Position numbers and translations under genes: made by a program. Of a DNA stretch of 64,000 nucleotides, positions 24,901 through 36,100 are shown one piece after another. Location of the stretch: the NCBI GenBank assembly GCA_964036155.1, contig OZ038422.1, forward strand, positions 37,967,201 through 38,031,200, read 5' to 3'. The notes below the pieces were generated by a model. The model did not search any database. It was not told the DNA's origin and saw only the letters and a program-made list of their open reading frames with translations. This DNA is from Diploscapter coronatus (taxonomy: Eukaryota; Nematoda; Chromadorea; Rhabditida; Rhabditidae). The stretch's first letter is position 1, and every line of letters begins with the position of its first letter.

Positions 24901-27743
24901 CTATGTATCGAAGAAAGTAATGGGATGGGCAAGAAATGGCATGGTCTTAGGATCGGAGGTGAATCGAACCAACATGTCAAGATATCCAGTAAAAATTGAA
25001 ACTTGCAAATAGGGATGTCTATAGACACCGAAAATTGCACTTGAGCATTACCTTTTCATATTAGTATTTGTCGTACATGCTCCTTACCTTTACCTATGAG
25101 TAGCCCTGCTTAAAAGTAGACTACAAAAAAGGTTAATAGAAATGGTTAAAAATAGTCACTTTTTCATCGTATAATTATGCATTCTCCTTGAACCTTAAAA
25201 CTTTAAAACTCATTCTGATGGCAAATGGCAAATTAGAAACGTTGTTTTTAGCGGACTGACCACCGAGCAACTTGAAGGTCAAACGCAGCTGCCCGTCTGC
25301 AAGTAAGTCTCGAATAGTGATTACTAGGGATCAATCAATTTAGCGTCGTTTTCTTAACTCATTAAACTTAAGATACGAAATCCTGTCGGAACCGGATCGA
25401 AAACCCATCAAATATGCCAGAATCGGAGAGACCGTCTACCATCATTGGTATTGAAATCGCGAAAGATATAACGAGTAATTTCAAGACAGCTGTGATTTTA
25501 AGGGTGTGCTACCCGGAAATCGTCGACATGTATTGCATGAAAGTCCACTCGTGCACGGTCTATGATGGTCAGGGAGGTCCGGCGGTTTCTGTCCTAGACG
25601 AGGATGGGTAAGATTTAGAACTTAATAATTAAAAAAACGAATAATTTTCATATGAAATAATATAAAAATTAGTAAAAGCTCAATTAGTAAAGCGTGGAAA
25701 TACTTCTGCGATTGTTTTACATTGGGTCTTCCAATAAGTTTTAGAATTCAAAAATTAATATATTTCTTTTCCTCATTCTATTTCTGTCGGAGAAGGTGGA
25801 AATAGTATGGGGAAAAGAAATGCTAATTGTTAAATTTTGAAAACTTATTGGTTGATCAAATAATAATAACACCTAATATTTCCTGAGTTTACAGATTTAA
25901 AAATTCCAGATGCTCCACAGACGGTGTAATCCTCAAGGACCTCGAATATCTAAGCGACTTGGAAGCTTCTAGGAATTCTCAAGTAAAATTGATTATTTTG
26001 AAAAAAATGACCATCTAAAAATTTTTGAGGTCTTCAAATTCGCCGACAAAGCGGGCTTATTTTTCAACTGTCAGATTCAGTTATCGTTGAAGGATGACAC
26101 TTATGGGTGTGAACAAGCGGTAAGAAGAACTTTCAGGGCCAGACTTCTCAAAACTCGACCCGCAGAAATATAGTGCGCCGTTTTCTGAGAGAGAAGGACG
26201 ATATACTCTTTTCCTCTCTCGATATGACATACTATCTTTTCTGCGGGTTGAATTTTGAGAAATCTGTTCAGGATGAAATTTCAATTTTTAAATTAGCATC
26301 CCCGTTGCGATCAAGTCCAAACGATCGTAGAGCCAGCTTCGAAGACTACAGAAGTCGCCACCGAGTACCTGCCAAATGATCTGACCAGCACTGAGACTTA
26401 CACCGGTAAAATTTTCAGGGGTTAGTCAAGTTTTCTTCTACTGGTGTGCAGACATAACTCTATTTTAAAGAGGCAACTCGGAAATGACACGACTTTCCGA
26501 CGGCCCCTTGTAATCCACACCCACTTCTTTTTGAGAAGAGAGTAGGGGAAAAGAAAAAAAGTGGGTGTGGACTACAGGAGGCCCTTTTTAACAACAACAA
26601 CAACAACAGCAACAGCAACAAGACATGAAATGCCAGACTTAGAGGACCTATTGAATAGACGAAGTGTAGTCTTAGCTATGAAAGAGTTAAGTCCTGTAAT
26701 TTCAGCGTCTTGTTTGCAAATAGTCATGTTATTTCTGAGTGGCTACTTTTAACCATAACTTAATCTGAATACCGGTGGAAGAATAACGAACTAACCGAAA
26801 TTTTCAGGGATCTATTATGATAGAAAGATCAAATTTAGAGTTTACAACAATTTCTCCAGTCTATCCTCCAGCCCCACCTCAGCCACAGGACTTCATTACC
26901 CCGGGCTATTCCGAGATCTACCCGAGCACCACGACCAGTGCCAGATACAACTCCCCAGGCCTACATCCCCCTGAGTCTTACAAAAAGGCGGTACGGCATA
27001 TCTCGGTCAATTCGGAGAAAAACGATATTCCAACATAATACGAGGGCTAGGAGAGGGTCGGTAGGGGAAAATTTGCTCTCTGCATTTTCCATACGATCAC
27101 TTTGGAATGTCTTTTTCGAGTTGTCGCATCTCGCTCCACCCGATTTAAAGATTCGAGTTTAGACTGAACAAACCGTCGCACCCCCACCTCCATACAGGAT
27201 AAAGAGGACGGAAAATCGAAACAGTACGCGAAAAGTCCGCTCCGTGGCCGATTTCGACCTGCCTGAGACTGGCATCACCGTTTTCGGCATTGAGGATCAT
27301 GCTGACGGTACTTTATCAGGGGGGAGGAGGAAGTGGAAAATGCTAATCTGGAAAATTTTTGATATCTTACGTGACCCAATCCTTTTGGCCAATTTTCCTC
27401 ATGGCATGACGTTAGAAATCTTCCAATAGTTCATTTAGATCAAGGGCTTACGCGAATTTCGTTTTACGCTTTCGTGTTCGAAATTTCAAGTTCTATTTAA
27501 AAGCGCACTCCTGATTCAGTCGAATGCGTAATGTTGACCATTTTAGATCTCTCTCTGCCAAAATCCAGCAAAGACTCGACTTCTACCGACGACATTCTGA
27601 AGTTGAACTTACCATGCCAAGATCAATCCACAGTCATTCTCTATCTGATCCCTTTCATCATCACCCTGATTTTGTCGCTGGTGCTATCTTTGATTATCTA
27701 CCGCCAACGACAGATCATTTCTCGGACGTTCCTCAAACAATAG
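21958..27743 (+). CDS. ZP-domain, cuticlin-like transmembrane protein
   Basis: Secreted-pathway protein with one zona pellucida domain, the module that polymerises into cuticle or apical matrix in nematodes. Exon 1 (21958-22059) encodes a signal peptide ending VFGQDIDNG. After a 1.6-kb intron come short exons: 23674-23759 (TPQVICNADSIQLNF), 23803-23905, about 23946-23996, about 24163-24230, about 25252-25300, then 25372 onward with IGETVYHHW joined to VCYPEIVDMYCMKVHSC, and EDGCSTDGVILKDL near 25915-25981. The typical ZP cysteines are present, ending CEQAHPRCD. A Pro/Thr-rich linker (26839-26992), two furin-type sites (RIKR and RKVR) in 27162-27306, and a last exon (27540-27743) with helix ILYLIPFIITLILSLVLSLI and a short basic tail complete it. 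All junctions listed keep frame. It probably acts at the epidermal apical surface and is shed at the furin site. The specific cutl/dpy-type orthologue is not assigned. Confidence 0.9.
24275..24409. repeat. Foldback element in ZP-gene intron
   Basis: About 135 bp with outer inverted ends GTACAATTCACC and GGTGAATTGTAC, exact over 12 bp, continuing imperfectly inward (AAGCC...CCACCA against TGGTGTTGGCTT). Sits in the intron before the TTEQLEGQTQL exon. Confidence 0.75.
25731..25851. repeat. Foldback element in ZP-gene intron
   Basis: 121 bp with inverted ends CCAATAAGTTTT and AAAACTTATTGG. The arms continue (TTTCTTTTCCTCAT-TCTATTTC against GGAAATAGTATGGGGAAAAGAAA), so nearly the whole element pairs with itself. 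Confidence 0.8.
26147..26260. repeat. Foldback element in ZP-gene intron
   Basis: About 114 bp: CTCAAAACTCGACCCGCAGAAA is mirrored by TTTCTGCGGGTTGAATTTTGAG at the other end, and the middle AGAGAGAAGGACGATA partly pairs with TCCTCTCTCG. It lies directly after the exon ending CEQA. Confidence 0.8.
26502..26584. mobile_element. MITE family C, copy 1, in ZP-gene intron
   Basis: About 83 bp with arms GGCCCCTTGTAATCCACACC and GGTGTGGACTACAGGAGGCC, extended inward by CCACTTCTTTTT and AAAAAAAGTGGG. A second, more diverged copy lies at 49195-49287, which shows it is a dispersed family rather than a chance hairpin. Confidence 0.8.
26591..26622 (+). repeat. CAA/CAG trinucleotide repeat
   Basis: Short microsatellite (five ACA-type units, then AGCAAC units) in the same ZP-gene intron, directly after the family C element. 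Confidence 0.85.
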
Positions 27744-28476
27744 ATGAATTTTAGAGATTATGTTTTCAGAGTGCCTTAAGAGACTATTTTAAAAATTCTG
27801 TTCCCTATTCGAGTTGCCATGACGTTTTGCCCATAACATGTTACGATAAATTTTAAGTTTATGGTTTAAATTGAAATCTAGCTATTTCATGATGTACAGA
27901 CGCTAATGACAAGTAAAATTGCGTGAAAGTGGAGATTTTTCAGATTTGTTTTACAAAGTCTTAATTTACGTTGTATGTCATGAGATTTCCAGATTGTCTT
28001 TTGATAAATATTGAATAAATTTTGTTATGTGTCTGTAAATAAAAGTGTCAATTGAACATTGCTTGGATGTTTACTATCAATCTAAAATCAATAGGCCTTA
28101 TCTCATTTCTAAGGACCATTTCAAGCGATAAGACCATATTGGGTCTTCAAAATATTGTTCCCCTTTCGGTTCGGTCTTAAACTCGATTGCTCTCTAATGA
28201 TTTGATAAGCAAGATTCTATCTTTCACTTCGGCACGAAAATTCCTCGTCTTATTTTTATTTTGATCTTCATAGCTCGTAACAACGATACTTTGGTTTCTA
28301 TGATAGCTCAAAAATTTTAATTTTCTAATTTATCAAAACAAAATCCTAAAATCACTTATCCTTTTACAATGCCACTTTCAAAATGCTATTTCGCCTAAAG
28401 TTACATTACCCTTAGCACCTAGGACTCATAAAGGGTTCAAAATTCATTTATTTCGAAGGAAGACATTCTAGAAAAA
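27744..28476. other. Intergenic between ZP and TTL genes
   Basis: Holds the ZP-gene 3' UTR, with AATAAA motifs near 28013 and 28038, and the promoter of the transthyretin-like gene. Nothing else recognised. Confidence 0.5.
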
Positions 28477-29617
28477 ATGCTCCGTTGGCAGTTGGGACTT
28501 CTATTTTTCGTCGTGGTGCTTCAATTCGCCTGGGCTATGCGCAAGCAGGGCGTGGCAGTGCGTGGCAAATTCAGGTGCGGTCTTCACGGTGCCAACTACA
28601 CCAAGGTCCGAATCGTCGATATCGACTACGGTAATACAAGTGCAACCTGTATTTACAGACGGGTGATATACACGGACGGCTGTATTTGTCAGCTTCTCTT
28701 TCCTTATACTTTTGCGCTTTTTTACATTCCCTACTGTAGCCACTATTTGAGGAACTCTTTTCCTCACATTATTTCGCCATATTATAGCATGCCTTCCCTA
28801 TTTCTGAATATAAGGGCGTTAGTTCATTTAGTAGCTGTCACTACCTACCTTCCCTATTGGCTGACAAATACTGCCGTCTGTAAATACAGGGATCTCAATA
28901 GAAAAGTCCCCGAAAAATATCAAATAAAAACAAACGTTTAGGCCCAGACCCGGATGATACGTTGGACCAGAAATACACTGACGTGACCGGCTCTTTTGAG
29001 CTGAACGGCTACACCCACGAACTGACACCGATTGATCCGGTGCTGTACGTCTGGCACGAGTGCCGAGACGAGGATACCCCGTGCAGAAGGAAGTTGAAGG
29101 TAAAGCTGTGGTGGCATTAGTCCTCATTAGAACGAGGTGCAGATCACAAGAAAATAGTCTTCAAAACAAGATCTCGCTTCTGAAGACTATTTCCTTGTGG
29201 TCCACACCTCGTTCTAACAAGAATTGATACCATTTCTGGTAAAAATGAAACGTTAACTTCAGTAATCTTCTATTAACTTTCAAAAATCCTACTAGGCATC
29301 AAACTGAATTCAATGAAATTGCCGTTTGAAGTTAACTTCAGGTATCGATAGTGATTAAACTTGACCAATCTAGAAATGTTATCACATTTGATAGAAAAAA
29401 TCGCCTGGAAATATCATCAAATTGGTTACTCTTCATAATAAGCGACGATATTTTCAAATTACGATTAAATCGATGTGTTAAAACTGACATTTAGTTCACG
29501 ATTCCGAAGTCGTTCATTCATAATGGAGAACCTAATGCTGAGCAATGGCTGGACATAGGAACTTTGAACCTCGAAGGGACATTCGAAAAGGAAGAACGAG
29601 AATGCCCCAAGGACTAA
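28477..29617 (+). CDS. Transthyretin-like (TTL) family secreted protein
   Basis: Member of the large nematode TTL family of small secreted proteins with a transthyretin-type beta-sandwich; a few act as bridging or neuronal factors, most are unassigned. Three exons (28477-28630, 28942-29099, 29495-29617) give 144 residues with frame kept. The signal peptide is LLFFVVVLQFAWA, followed by the signature GVAVRGKFRCGLHGANYTKV, then PDPDDTLD and GSFELNGYTHEL. Cysteines occur at HECRDEDTPC and REC near the end, the usual family pairing. The first intron contains a MITE (28646-28891) and the second a near-perfect hairpin (29127-29217). A polyadenylation signal AATAAATAAA follows about 95 bases after the stop. 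Length is normal for the family. Which ttr gene this is cannot be said. Confidence 0.93.
28646..28891. mobile_element. MITE family B, copy 1, in TTL intron 1
   Basis: 246 bp with terminal inverted repeats CCTGTATTTACAGACGG and CCGTCTGTAAATACAGGG, and inner arms GGCTGTATTTGTCAG and CTGACAAATACTGCC. It fills most of the 311-nt first intron of the transthyretin-like gene. A second copy is at 31962-32072. No ORF of note. The superfamily is not assigned, because target duplications are not clear. Confidence 0.85.
29127..29217. repeat. Near-perfect hairpin in TTL intron 2
   Basis: 91 bp in which TTAGAACGAGGTG and CACCTCGTTCTAA pair exactly, followed by ATCACAAG..AAATAGTCTTCA against TGAAGACTATTT..CTTGTGG. 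Loop of roughly 15-20 nt. It could be a very short MITE or a small-RNA precursor. No sequence relative found in the window. Confidence 0.8.
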
Positions 29618-30686
29618 ATCAGTTTTAAATCTTATTTTTCACTTTCTAGATATGATAAAAATTCGTAGAATTTGCAAGTTTTTCAATGATAAGATAAAAT
29701 TTTCATAATCGAATAAATAAAGTGCTACTTCAATCAGCTTTCAGTTGGATTTGAGATAGATTTTGGTATGGAACAGATTCGGATTTAGGTTTTATTATTT
29801 TATTTTTGACCTAAATGACGCAGAATTTAATTCCACAGTCTGTTCCACGCTAACTTTTTCAAAAATTAAAAACAATTTCAGAAAAAATAGCGAGTTTCAC
29901 ATAGATGCATATTCCATTTAATATGTGACGTCAGATGAAATAGTAATTTGATATTTAGAGCTATATCAAACGCCTATTTTAGTGGTCTAAGCTCTAAATT
30001 TAGGATACTCTGAATCCATGTTTATAAAAAACTAATAGCATTGTCATTTAACGAGTAAGTCCCAGTCAAACCTATATTTCCATACGGCTTTGTTGAGAGC
30101 CGTAAATTTTTTCCAATTCAGAGCTTGACTTCACTATGGTACTAAGCGAAACATTTGCATCTTAAAGTCTCATAATTATCTATTAGGTTTAATTAATGGA
30201 TCCGGAGTCTGATCCCTGATGAACCTCACTTTTCCGAATCTTTCCCAATATGTGGCATAAATCTATTGTTCATTTTTACGTTCAGTTTACATTCGTTCTC
30301 GTGTTTGACTATGATAAATGCGTAATTCATTGCTTATTTTGAACCCATTTTTATTATTGACTCCACATGAGTTCACAATTTATTATAATTTCTGCGGTAA
30401 GAGCATTGCTCGCAATACAAAGATCAACCTATTATATTCGTGTATATTTAATCGATATATTCATTGCCACATTATTTATTTACAATTTTATTACGTGCGA
30501 TTTATACAATCAGAAAACTAAGACATATTGTACCCGTAGTGGACTACAAAAATTGCCTAAATTTAGCCATAAGCAAGGAAACCTTCACAACGCATTAATT
30601 TTGATATCGTTTCATAGAATTTGATTTGGATAAGGTTTATGAAGCTGATTGAATATTTAATGATGATTGATTTCAAATGGCAACCT

Positions 30687-30791
30687 GGAAAAGTAGTTGC
30701 ATCGTTGCGTACGAAGTAGTATTAGGAAGGGAATCTTTTCCCTAAAACGAATCCTATACTATTTCGCATGCAACAATGCAGCTATTTTTCC
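30687..30791. repeat. Foldback element
   Basis: 105 bp: GGAAAAGTAGTTGCATCGTTGC near the left end is mirrored, with several mismatches, by GCAACAATGCAGCTATTTTTCC at the right; AGTAGTATTAGGAAGGGAA against TTCCCTAAAACGAATCCTATACT extends the stem. Probably a non-autonomous DNA element. Confidence 0.75.
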
Positions 30792-30980
30792 CAAATTGCT
30801 TTTCTAATGAAACGATTTAAAATTTTTCCAGGGCTGCCCACAGGTATTGAACAATCGTGCTTGTGTCTTATTAAATTCAAAATTTTTGGCCTTCCACCTG
30901 CTTTATTTATGAACAGACACAATTCTTCGTACCTGTTTGTCTTTCTCCTTCGGTATTTTTAGGAAAAATTCCATACCCCT

Positions 30981-31163
30981 CAGACCTAGGGAGCACTTTC
31001 GTCAAGCGAAAATGAACTATAGGGGGTAGGTCACACGAGAGAAATTTTGGCTATGATACCAAAAAATTTAGACCAACTACAGCAGGCTAGAGAGAAATTT
31101 GCTAAGAAAATATGCTGGGGGTAGGTCGCAAGGGCTTTCTGACGATCGTTCTCCCTAGGTCTG
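30981..31163. mobile_element. MITE family A, copy 3
   Basis: 183 bp with ends CAGACCTAGGGAGCACTTTC and CTCCCTAGGTCTG, and internal GGGGGTAGGTCGCAAGGGCT. Length and order match the copy at 2700-2892. The flanks show no clear target duplication, so this insertion is older or was partly lost at one side. Confidence 0.85.
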
Positions 31164-31961
31164 ATGCTTGTGAATTACCTGTGGACAGCCTTGATTTTTT
31201 AAAAGAAACAAAAATATCATTTCACTTGAAATTCATAATAATACGAGTAGTATCATCGCATAAAATGAGAAAATATGATTGAAAAAAACCCGCTTTTAAA
31301 TAAGAAAACAAAATATCGAATGTTTTAAGAATAGGAACGCTGAAAGACGCGCGAAAATCGACAACCAAATATAGCTCTTGGCAAAAATTTAGCTCATAAA
31401 ATCGGTGATACAGAACACATTCAGACTAAAATTTTCAATTTTAGGCCTTCAAATTATATTTTGAAGAATTTTCTACATATCTTTTGTTAATTTGAGAACC
31501 TAAAATTTGCTTATAATGAATTACCGGAGTCTGATATCTACAATTAATGGGGAACTACTTACAACCTGCGACATGAGTTTTGATTCTAGCATCAAATTTT
31601 GATTGAAATTCGGGTATCGGATATTTTTGATGTTGGCTGGCTTGTACTTTGGTGATAAATTATCAATCATAAGTGAATTTAGGTTCACTTAAAAATAACC
31701 TATCGTACAAATAATGCCTAAATTCACTCGTATTGAAATGAATTTTTTTTAGATATTATGCTGGAATTCAATTAAGATTCAAAACATGGAAGAATATATC
31801 TGAAAGTGCTTTTTTAAGATTAGTAAATTTTATCCTCCATATTTTTCAACAAATTTAGGTATCCGGGAGAAATGATAGAATGGTAAGAATTGGCTGCTTA
31901 TTGTTTAAAATCAATTTTTTGAAAAATAAAATGAGACAGAATAATATGGTAAAAACTACGA

Positions 31962-32072
31962 GGGCTCCCTATATTTTCAGACGAATGACAGACAGACGGC
32001 TCTTTTCTTTTTCATTTTTCCGCTTTTCCTACATTCCCTGTCCTCCTTATTCGTCTGTAAATACAAGGGCCC
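31962..32072. mobile_element. MITE family B, copy 2
   Basis: 111 bp with ends GGGCTCCCTATATTTTCAGACG and CGTCTGTAAATACAAGGGCCC. The TGTATTTACAGACG core is the same as in the copy inside the TTL intron. The interior is short and pyrimidine-rich, so this copy looks internally deleted. Confidence 0.75.
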
Positions 32073-32512
32073 ATATATGAGAACCAAGAATTATTGGAAA
32101 ATGACTGTATGTGTGTTTCGAATCGATCACATGTTTGCTGGGATATGGTTGGAGGAGTGTGTAGATATGATGTGGGTACTGTACAGCATTCGATGACTTA
32201 TATGATTAAATGGTAACTCGGAAAAAAGACCCCCAAAGCCCAACGAATGCGAGCCTCAATTCTACCAGCCCTATATTGTTGATAATGAAACCTCGGAAGC
32301 GTGCAAAGTGGTGTATGGTTATTTTTAGTGGTTAGAAAATCGAGAAATAGCACGCGAAAAGGAGAGACTGACCTAAAATAGTTTGTTCTCCCCTCATTTT
32401 TGACCTCCAAGATTTCGAACTCAACAATATCATAATGGTAAAAATGTTTAAATCGGGGTTCTTTTTCTTTGGACTTGGGGCACTTATCCGATTTATGTGG
32501 TTAAATGGTTAT

Positions 32513-32610
32513 TTGGAAACCTCAAGCCATGCGAAATAGGGTGAGGGATGGTAGGGAAGACGGTTCTTTTCTCTCACTATTTCGCATGGCTTGAGGGTTG
32601 AGGTTTCCAA
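32513..32610. repeat. Foldback element
   Basis: 98 bp with arms TTGGAAACCTCAAGCCATGC and GCATGGCTTGAGGGTTGAGG (then TTTCCAA), plus GAAATAGGGTGAG against CTCACTATTTC. Strongly self-complementary, and 0.4 kb beyond the insulin A-chain exon. Confidence 0.8.
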
Positions 32611-33007
32611 GTTGCCGATTAAATTGTGGGGGGTTTTGTTGGACTATTTCGGGATCGCTCAAAGACCGGTAATCAGCTCGAACGACAGCGGGAACATTTG
32701 ACGTCAGATGTAAATTTGAGTCATCTAAAAGGAAGTTATTTTAAAATTTTAAAAATACTGAATCTTGATTCCAATAATCAGATAAAAAATCACATTCCTC
32801 TTAATCCACTATCGTGCTTCTTTAAATTTTTCTAATTGAACATTTTTTGAATTTTAGTATGAAAGATGGGTTTTAAGATTATGATAATTTCTATAAAATG
32901 TTCAATTGAAATAAATGGTATTGATTTAGATATGATTTTAAAAATGGAATAAAATAAAATATGAACGTTAAGATTAAGATAATTTTTATTGAATATCTAA
33001 ATTTGTA

Positions 33008-33141
33008 TTAAGTTACAAAAAATCTCACTTTATCTTTAATATTGTCTCGATTGCAAAACCGCTTCCTGAGATAGTCCAAGGAGCAGGGCTTAAAACAACA
33101 CTCGGCAGAGATCTTGCTTGTGGGGTTGAGATCGTCGCTAA
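33008..33141 (-). CDS. Insulin-like peptide, A-chain (terminal) exon
   Basis: Exon 33141-33008 on the minus strand, preceded by a clean acceptor (ATTATTTTGCAG), encodes a short C-peptide-like lead (SDDLNPTSK) and an insulin A chain: ISAECCFKPC, nine residues (SLDYLRKRF), then C. The CC-x3-C core is the A-chain signature. The gap to the last Cys is nine residues where eight is usual. The protein ends KVRFFVT, TAA 33010-33008, with AATAAA just after. The exon has no start codon or signal peptide of its own, so it must be spliced to an upstream B-chain exon. The only ones I find are at 41467-41782 and 42798-42978, same strand. Its first two bases complete a phase-1 codon, matching both. The product would be a secreted hormone acting on an insulin/IGF-type receptor. 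Confidence 0.82.
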
Positions 33142-36100
33142 CTGCAAAATAATCTTATTCAGTTTAATTCTTTTATTTCATTTTTTAAAAATATTATTCC
33201 TTTATTCACTAACTTTATAGTTAAGTATTTTATTTATCTTTTTACTCTATCCTTCCCATAAGTATTATCTTTCACTTTATCTTTTTAAACATTATAAATG
33301 TTGTTCCAATTCTAAGTTCTTGCAATTAGATACTTAAAGTATCATTTTCATTTCAAGATTTCAATTTAATAATTTAGATCGTATAATTTTCAGCTTTATG
33401 ATTCGATATTTTGCAACGAAATGATTAGCATGAATAATTTGAGCTATTATTAATGCTCGAACTGCCTAAGTTTACATATTGTTGTTAAGTAAATTTCGAA
33501 ATTAATATGATTATTATTTTTGGAAAGTATAATAGGCTCAATATCAACACTAGCTTGAAATCTTCGCTAATAATATCACGAGATTTTTAGTTTCCGAGGG
33601 TAATGTTGCGGAAAAATCCGTTAATTTGATAACATGGGAGTTTTAAGTAAAATAGTGAAGTTCAACTGTTTTGAGATGCGGAAGAAAATTTTGCAGTTTT
33701 CCTAATTTTCCTATTTTTAGACGTTGAATCACAAATTTGCTAAAATTAGATGACCAAACTTCCGATTTTTTTCTTTAGCCATGAAACAACTTGCAACGTC
33801 ATAATTCAACTTATCCTTAATGATATAATAATTTTACATATAATTTCTTAGGATTGGAATCTTCTAAATCTCTAAAACCAAGGATACCCTTGGGTGATTC
33901 ATAAAAATTAATGGTATCTATTCGAATGCGTACCATGTTGTGCCAGGGTTAACCATGTTTTTCCGCATTAGTTTTTCGTTAGGCGTTCAGGTTTTTGTGA
34001 TGACACCCCTCTTGCAAAGGCCGACCTTTTTCGACGATTTCTAAGCGCGTGTGAACTTGGGCCAACAATTTTCCGAATTCACCCCCATTTTTCGTTTTTG
34101 CTCACTTTTGCATGAAGAACATGTGAATTCGCCAGATAACTAGTGACATTGGAAAAGGAAAAGTGAAAGGGAAAAAATCGAAGTTCACTAAAGATCAATT
34201 ACGATAGAGAAATTTAAAAGGTTGATCTTTTAAAGTAGTTTAAATGAAAAAACTTCTATTTTTATATGAATCCCCTGAAAGTTTGGTAAACGAATATAGT
34301 TCCTCAAATAGTGATAGTTCAAAGCGAGAAAACAAGAAAAACTTGAAAGAATTACCGACAACTGTTAGGGTTCAAATTTTCAAATGGAAAATGAGTAACC
34401 TAGATTTTTTGCTTGTTTTGAATTTTTCCAAGCTCTTATTTTTCAAATTAGATCCAAAGTAAAAGTCCTTATTTACTCAAAGTTTATTGAGAATTTTCTT
34501 ATTTGTAAAAGTTCTGTAAAATTACTCAACCATGCAGCAAATAGCTCGTACTTATACAAATTTCTTAGAACAGAGTCGTAGAATTGTTGCATTACTGTGA
34601 TTGCAGAAAAATTGCCCTCTAAAATAAGAATGAACTTCAAATTCCTATAAACCCTTTAAGGAAATATCGTAAACTTGTTGATTTCTGAATAACCATTTCT
34701 TAAAGTTCTAGTGCCAGTCCGTATAATCTATTTACCGCATTTACGTAAATCAAAGGCATTTTTCTACCGTAATCAAGATTACCCTAAAAGTTATACTTTA
34801 AACATCTAGAAAGTTTTTCATTATTTATCACATTTTTATATTTTTCATGGCGTTTTCCGAGTTTTGTTTCGATGTCAGCTAATTTGAGGGGGCTTATGAA
34901 TTTTACACCAGGTGGTTTTGATGGAATATATTTTATTATTGACGAAAATATGATAGATTTGACACGAAATGCAGTGTAAATCCGTTGAAAATATATTGAA
35001 GGCTATCGGGAGAAGAATGCGCGTAAAAGTCAGCGTAGAATGGGGGTAGCACGTGGGGTTGAAAATCTAGAGGAACAAAACAATTTTTATCTAATGTTGA
35101 AGAATGGAAGATCAAACCGGGCGATATATCAGATAGAATGTTTTGAGCATGAGACTTCATGCTAATGCAATTTTCAGTTGACCTTGAATTTTTTATTTTT
35201 CACCCACTCGGTCTGAGGATCAAAATTTGTAGAGCTAGATCAACAAAATTTAGCGAATTTTGAAATTTTCAGCCTACTATAGGAATTAAAGAGAAATATC
35301 CATAAATCCTAGATTTAGGCATTCTTCTGGATTGATTGAATGATAATATCAAGAATAATTAGCTATTTTATATGTTTATGAATAAATTTCAAGTCCCTTT
35401 CCAAATATGAACATAGGTTTCCCTACTTTCTTTCCGATCTTCAGATTTGCAAGTTTTCATCAGATAGGACCAGATCAGGATCAATCATATGATAAAATGA
35501 CTAGCAAGTCACATTCGTCCCTTTATTATCAGCAAATGAAAAAGCTGATCTTCATTTCTGACTTCGTGATTCTCCACTTTATGCGTAAACAACTCGCGGA
35601 AACCTGTAGACTTTTGGATGATTCATTAAGAGATGCGGATTGTTCTTAAATAGCATATTGGAATGTTTAATTTTTAGTTAATTATTTAAAAACTTTTTTT
35701 AAAAATATTTTTTCACTAATATTAGCTGTTTTTTTTTATCGATATTCGATCATTTTTTGTGAGTCGGAGAAAAAATTGATGGAAAATTGAGTGCAGGAAA
35801 AATTGAGATCGCAAAAAACCCAGGATAAACAATTTTAATAGAAGAAAACTGATGTGGCGATGAAATCTCCAATCTATTGCCGTGAAAAAGTCAGTTTTCT
35901 TTCAGATTTTATCGGGTGTTTTTCAATGTTTCTTCAAAGTAGCAGGAATCATGAAGATAAAAAAGAAACACTTTTAGTTTCCTGATAAATTTAGCTCTAA
36001 TTTGGTTTGAAGGTCGAAAAAATTAGAGATTCGCACCAAAATAGCAACTCAAAAATTGATCAGCAATTAAAAGTCTCTTATATTTGACAAAATATTTTAA

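Larger units (their letters stand above)
29618..33007. other. Intergenic between TTL gene and insulin A exon
   Basis: AT-rich interval holding four inverted-repeat elements (listed separately) and the 3' end of the insulin-like transcript: AATAAA lies on the minus strand about 20 nt after the stop at 33008. No coding region recognised on either strand. Confidence 0.5.

Noticed and set aside
24940..24990. GGTTCGATTCACC on the minus strand, like a tRNA T-loop
   Set aside because: The five bases before and after the loop do not pair, and no D-arm, anticodon arm or acceptor stem could be placed.
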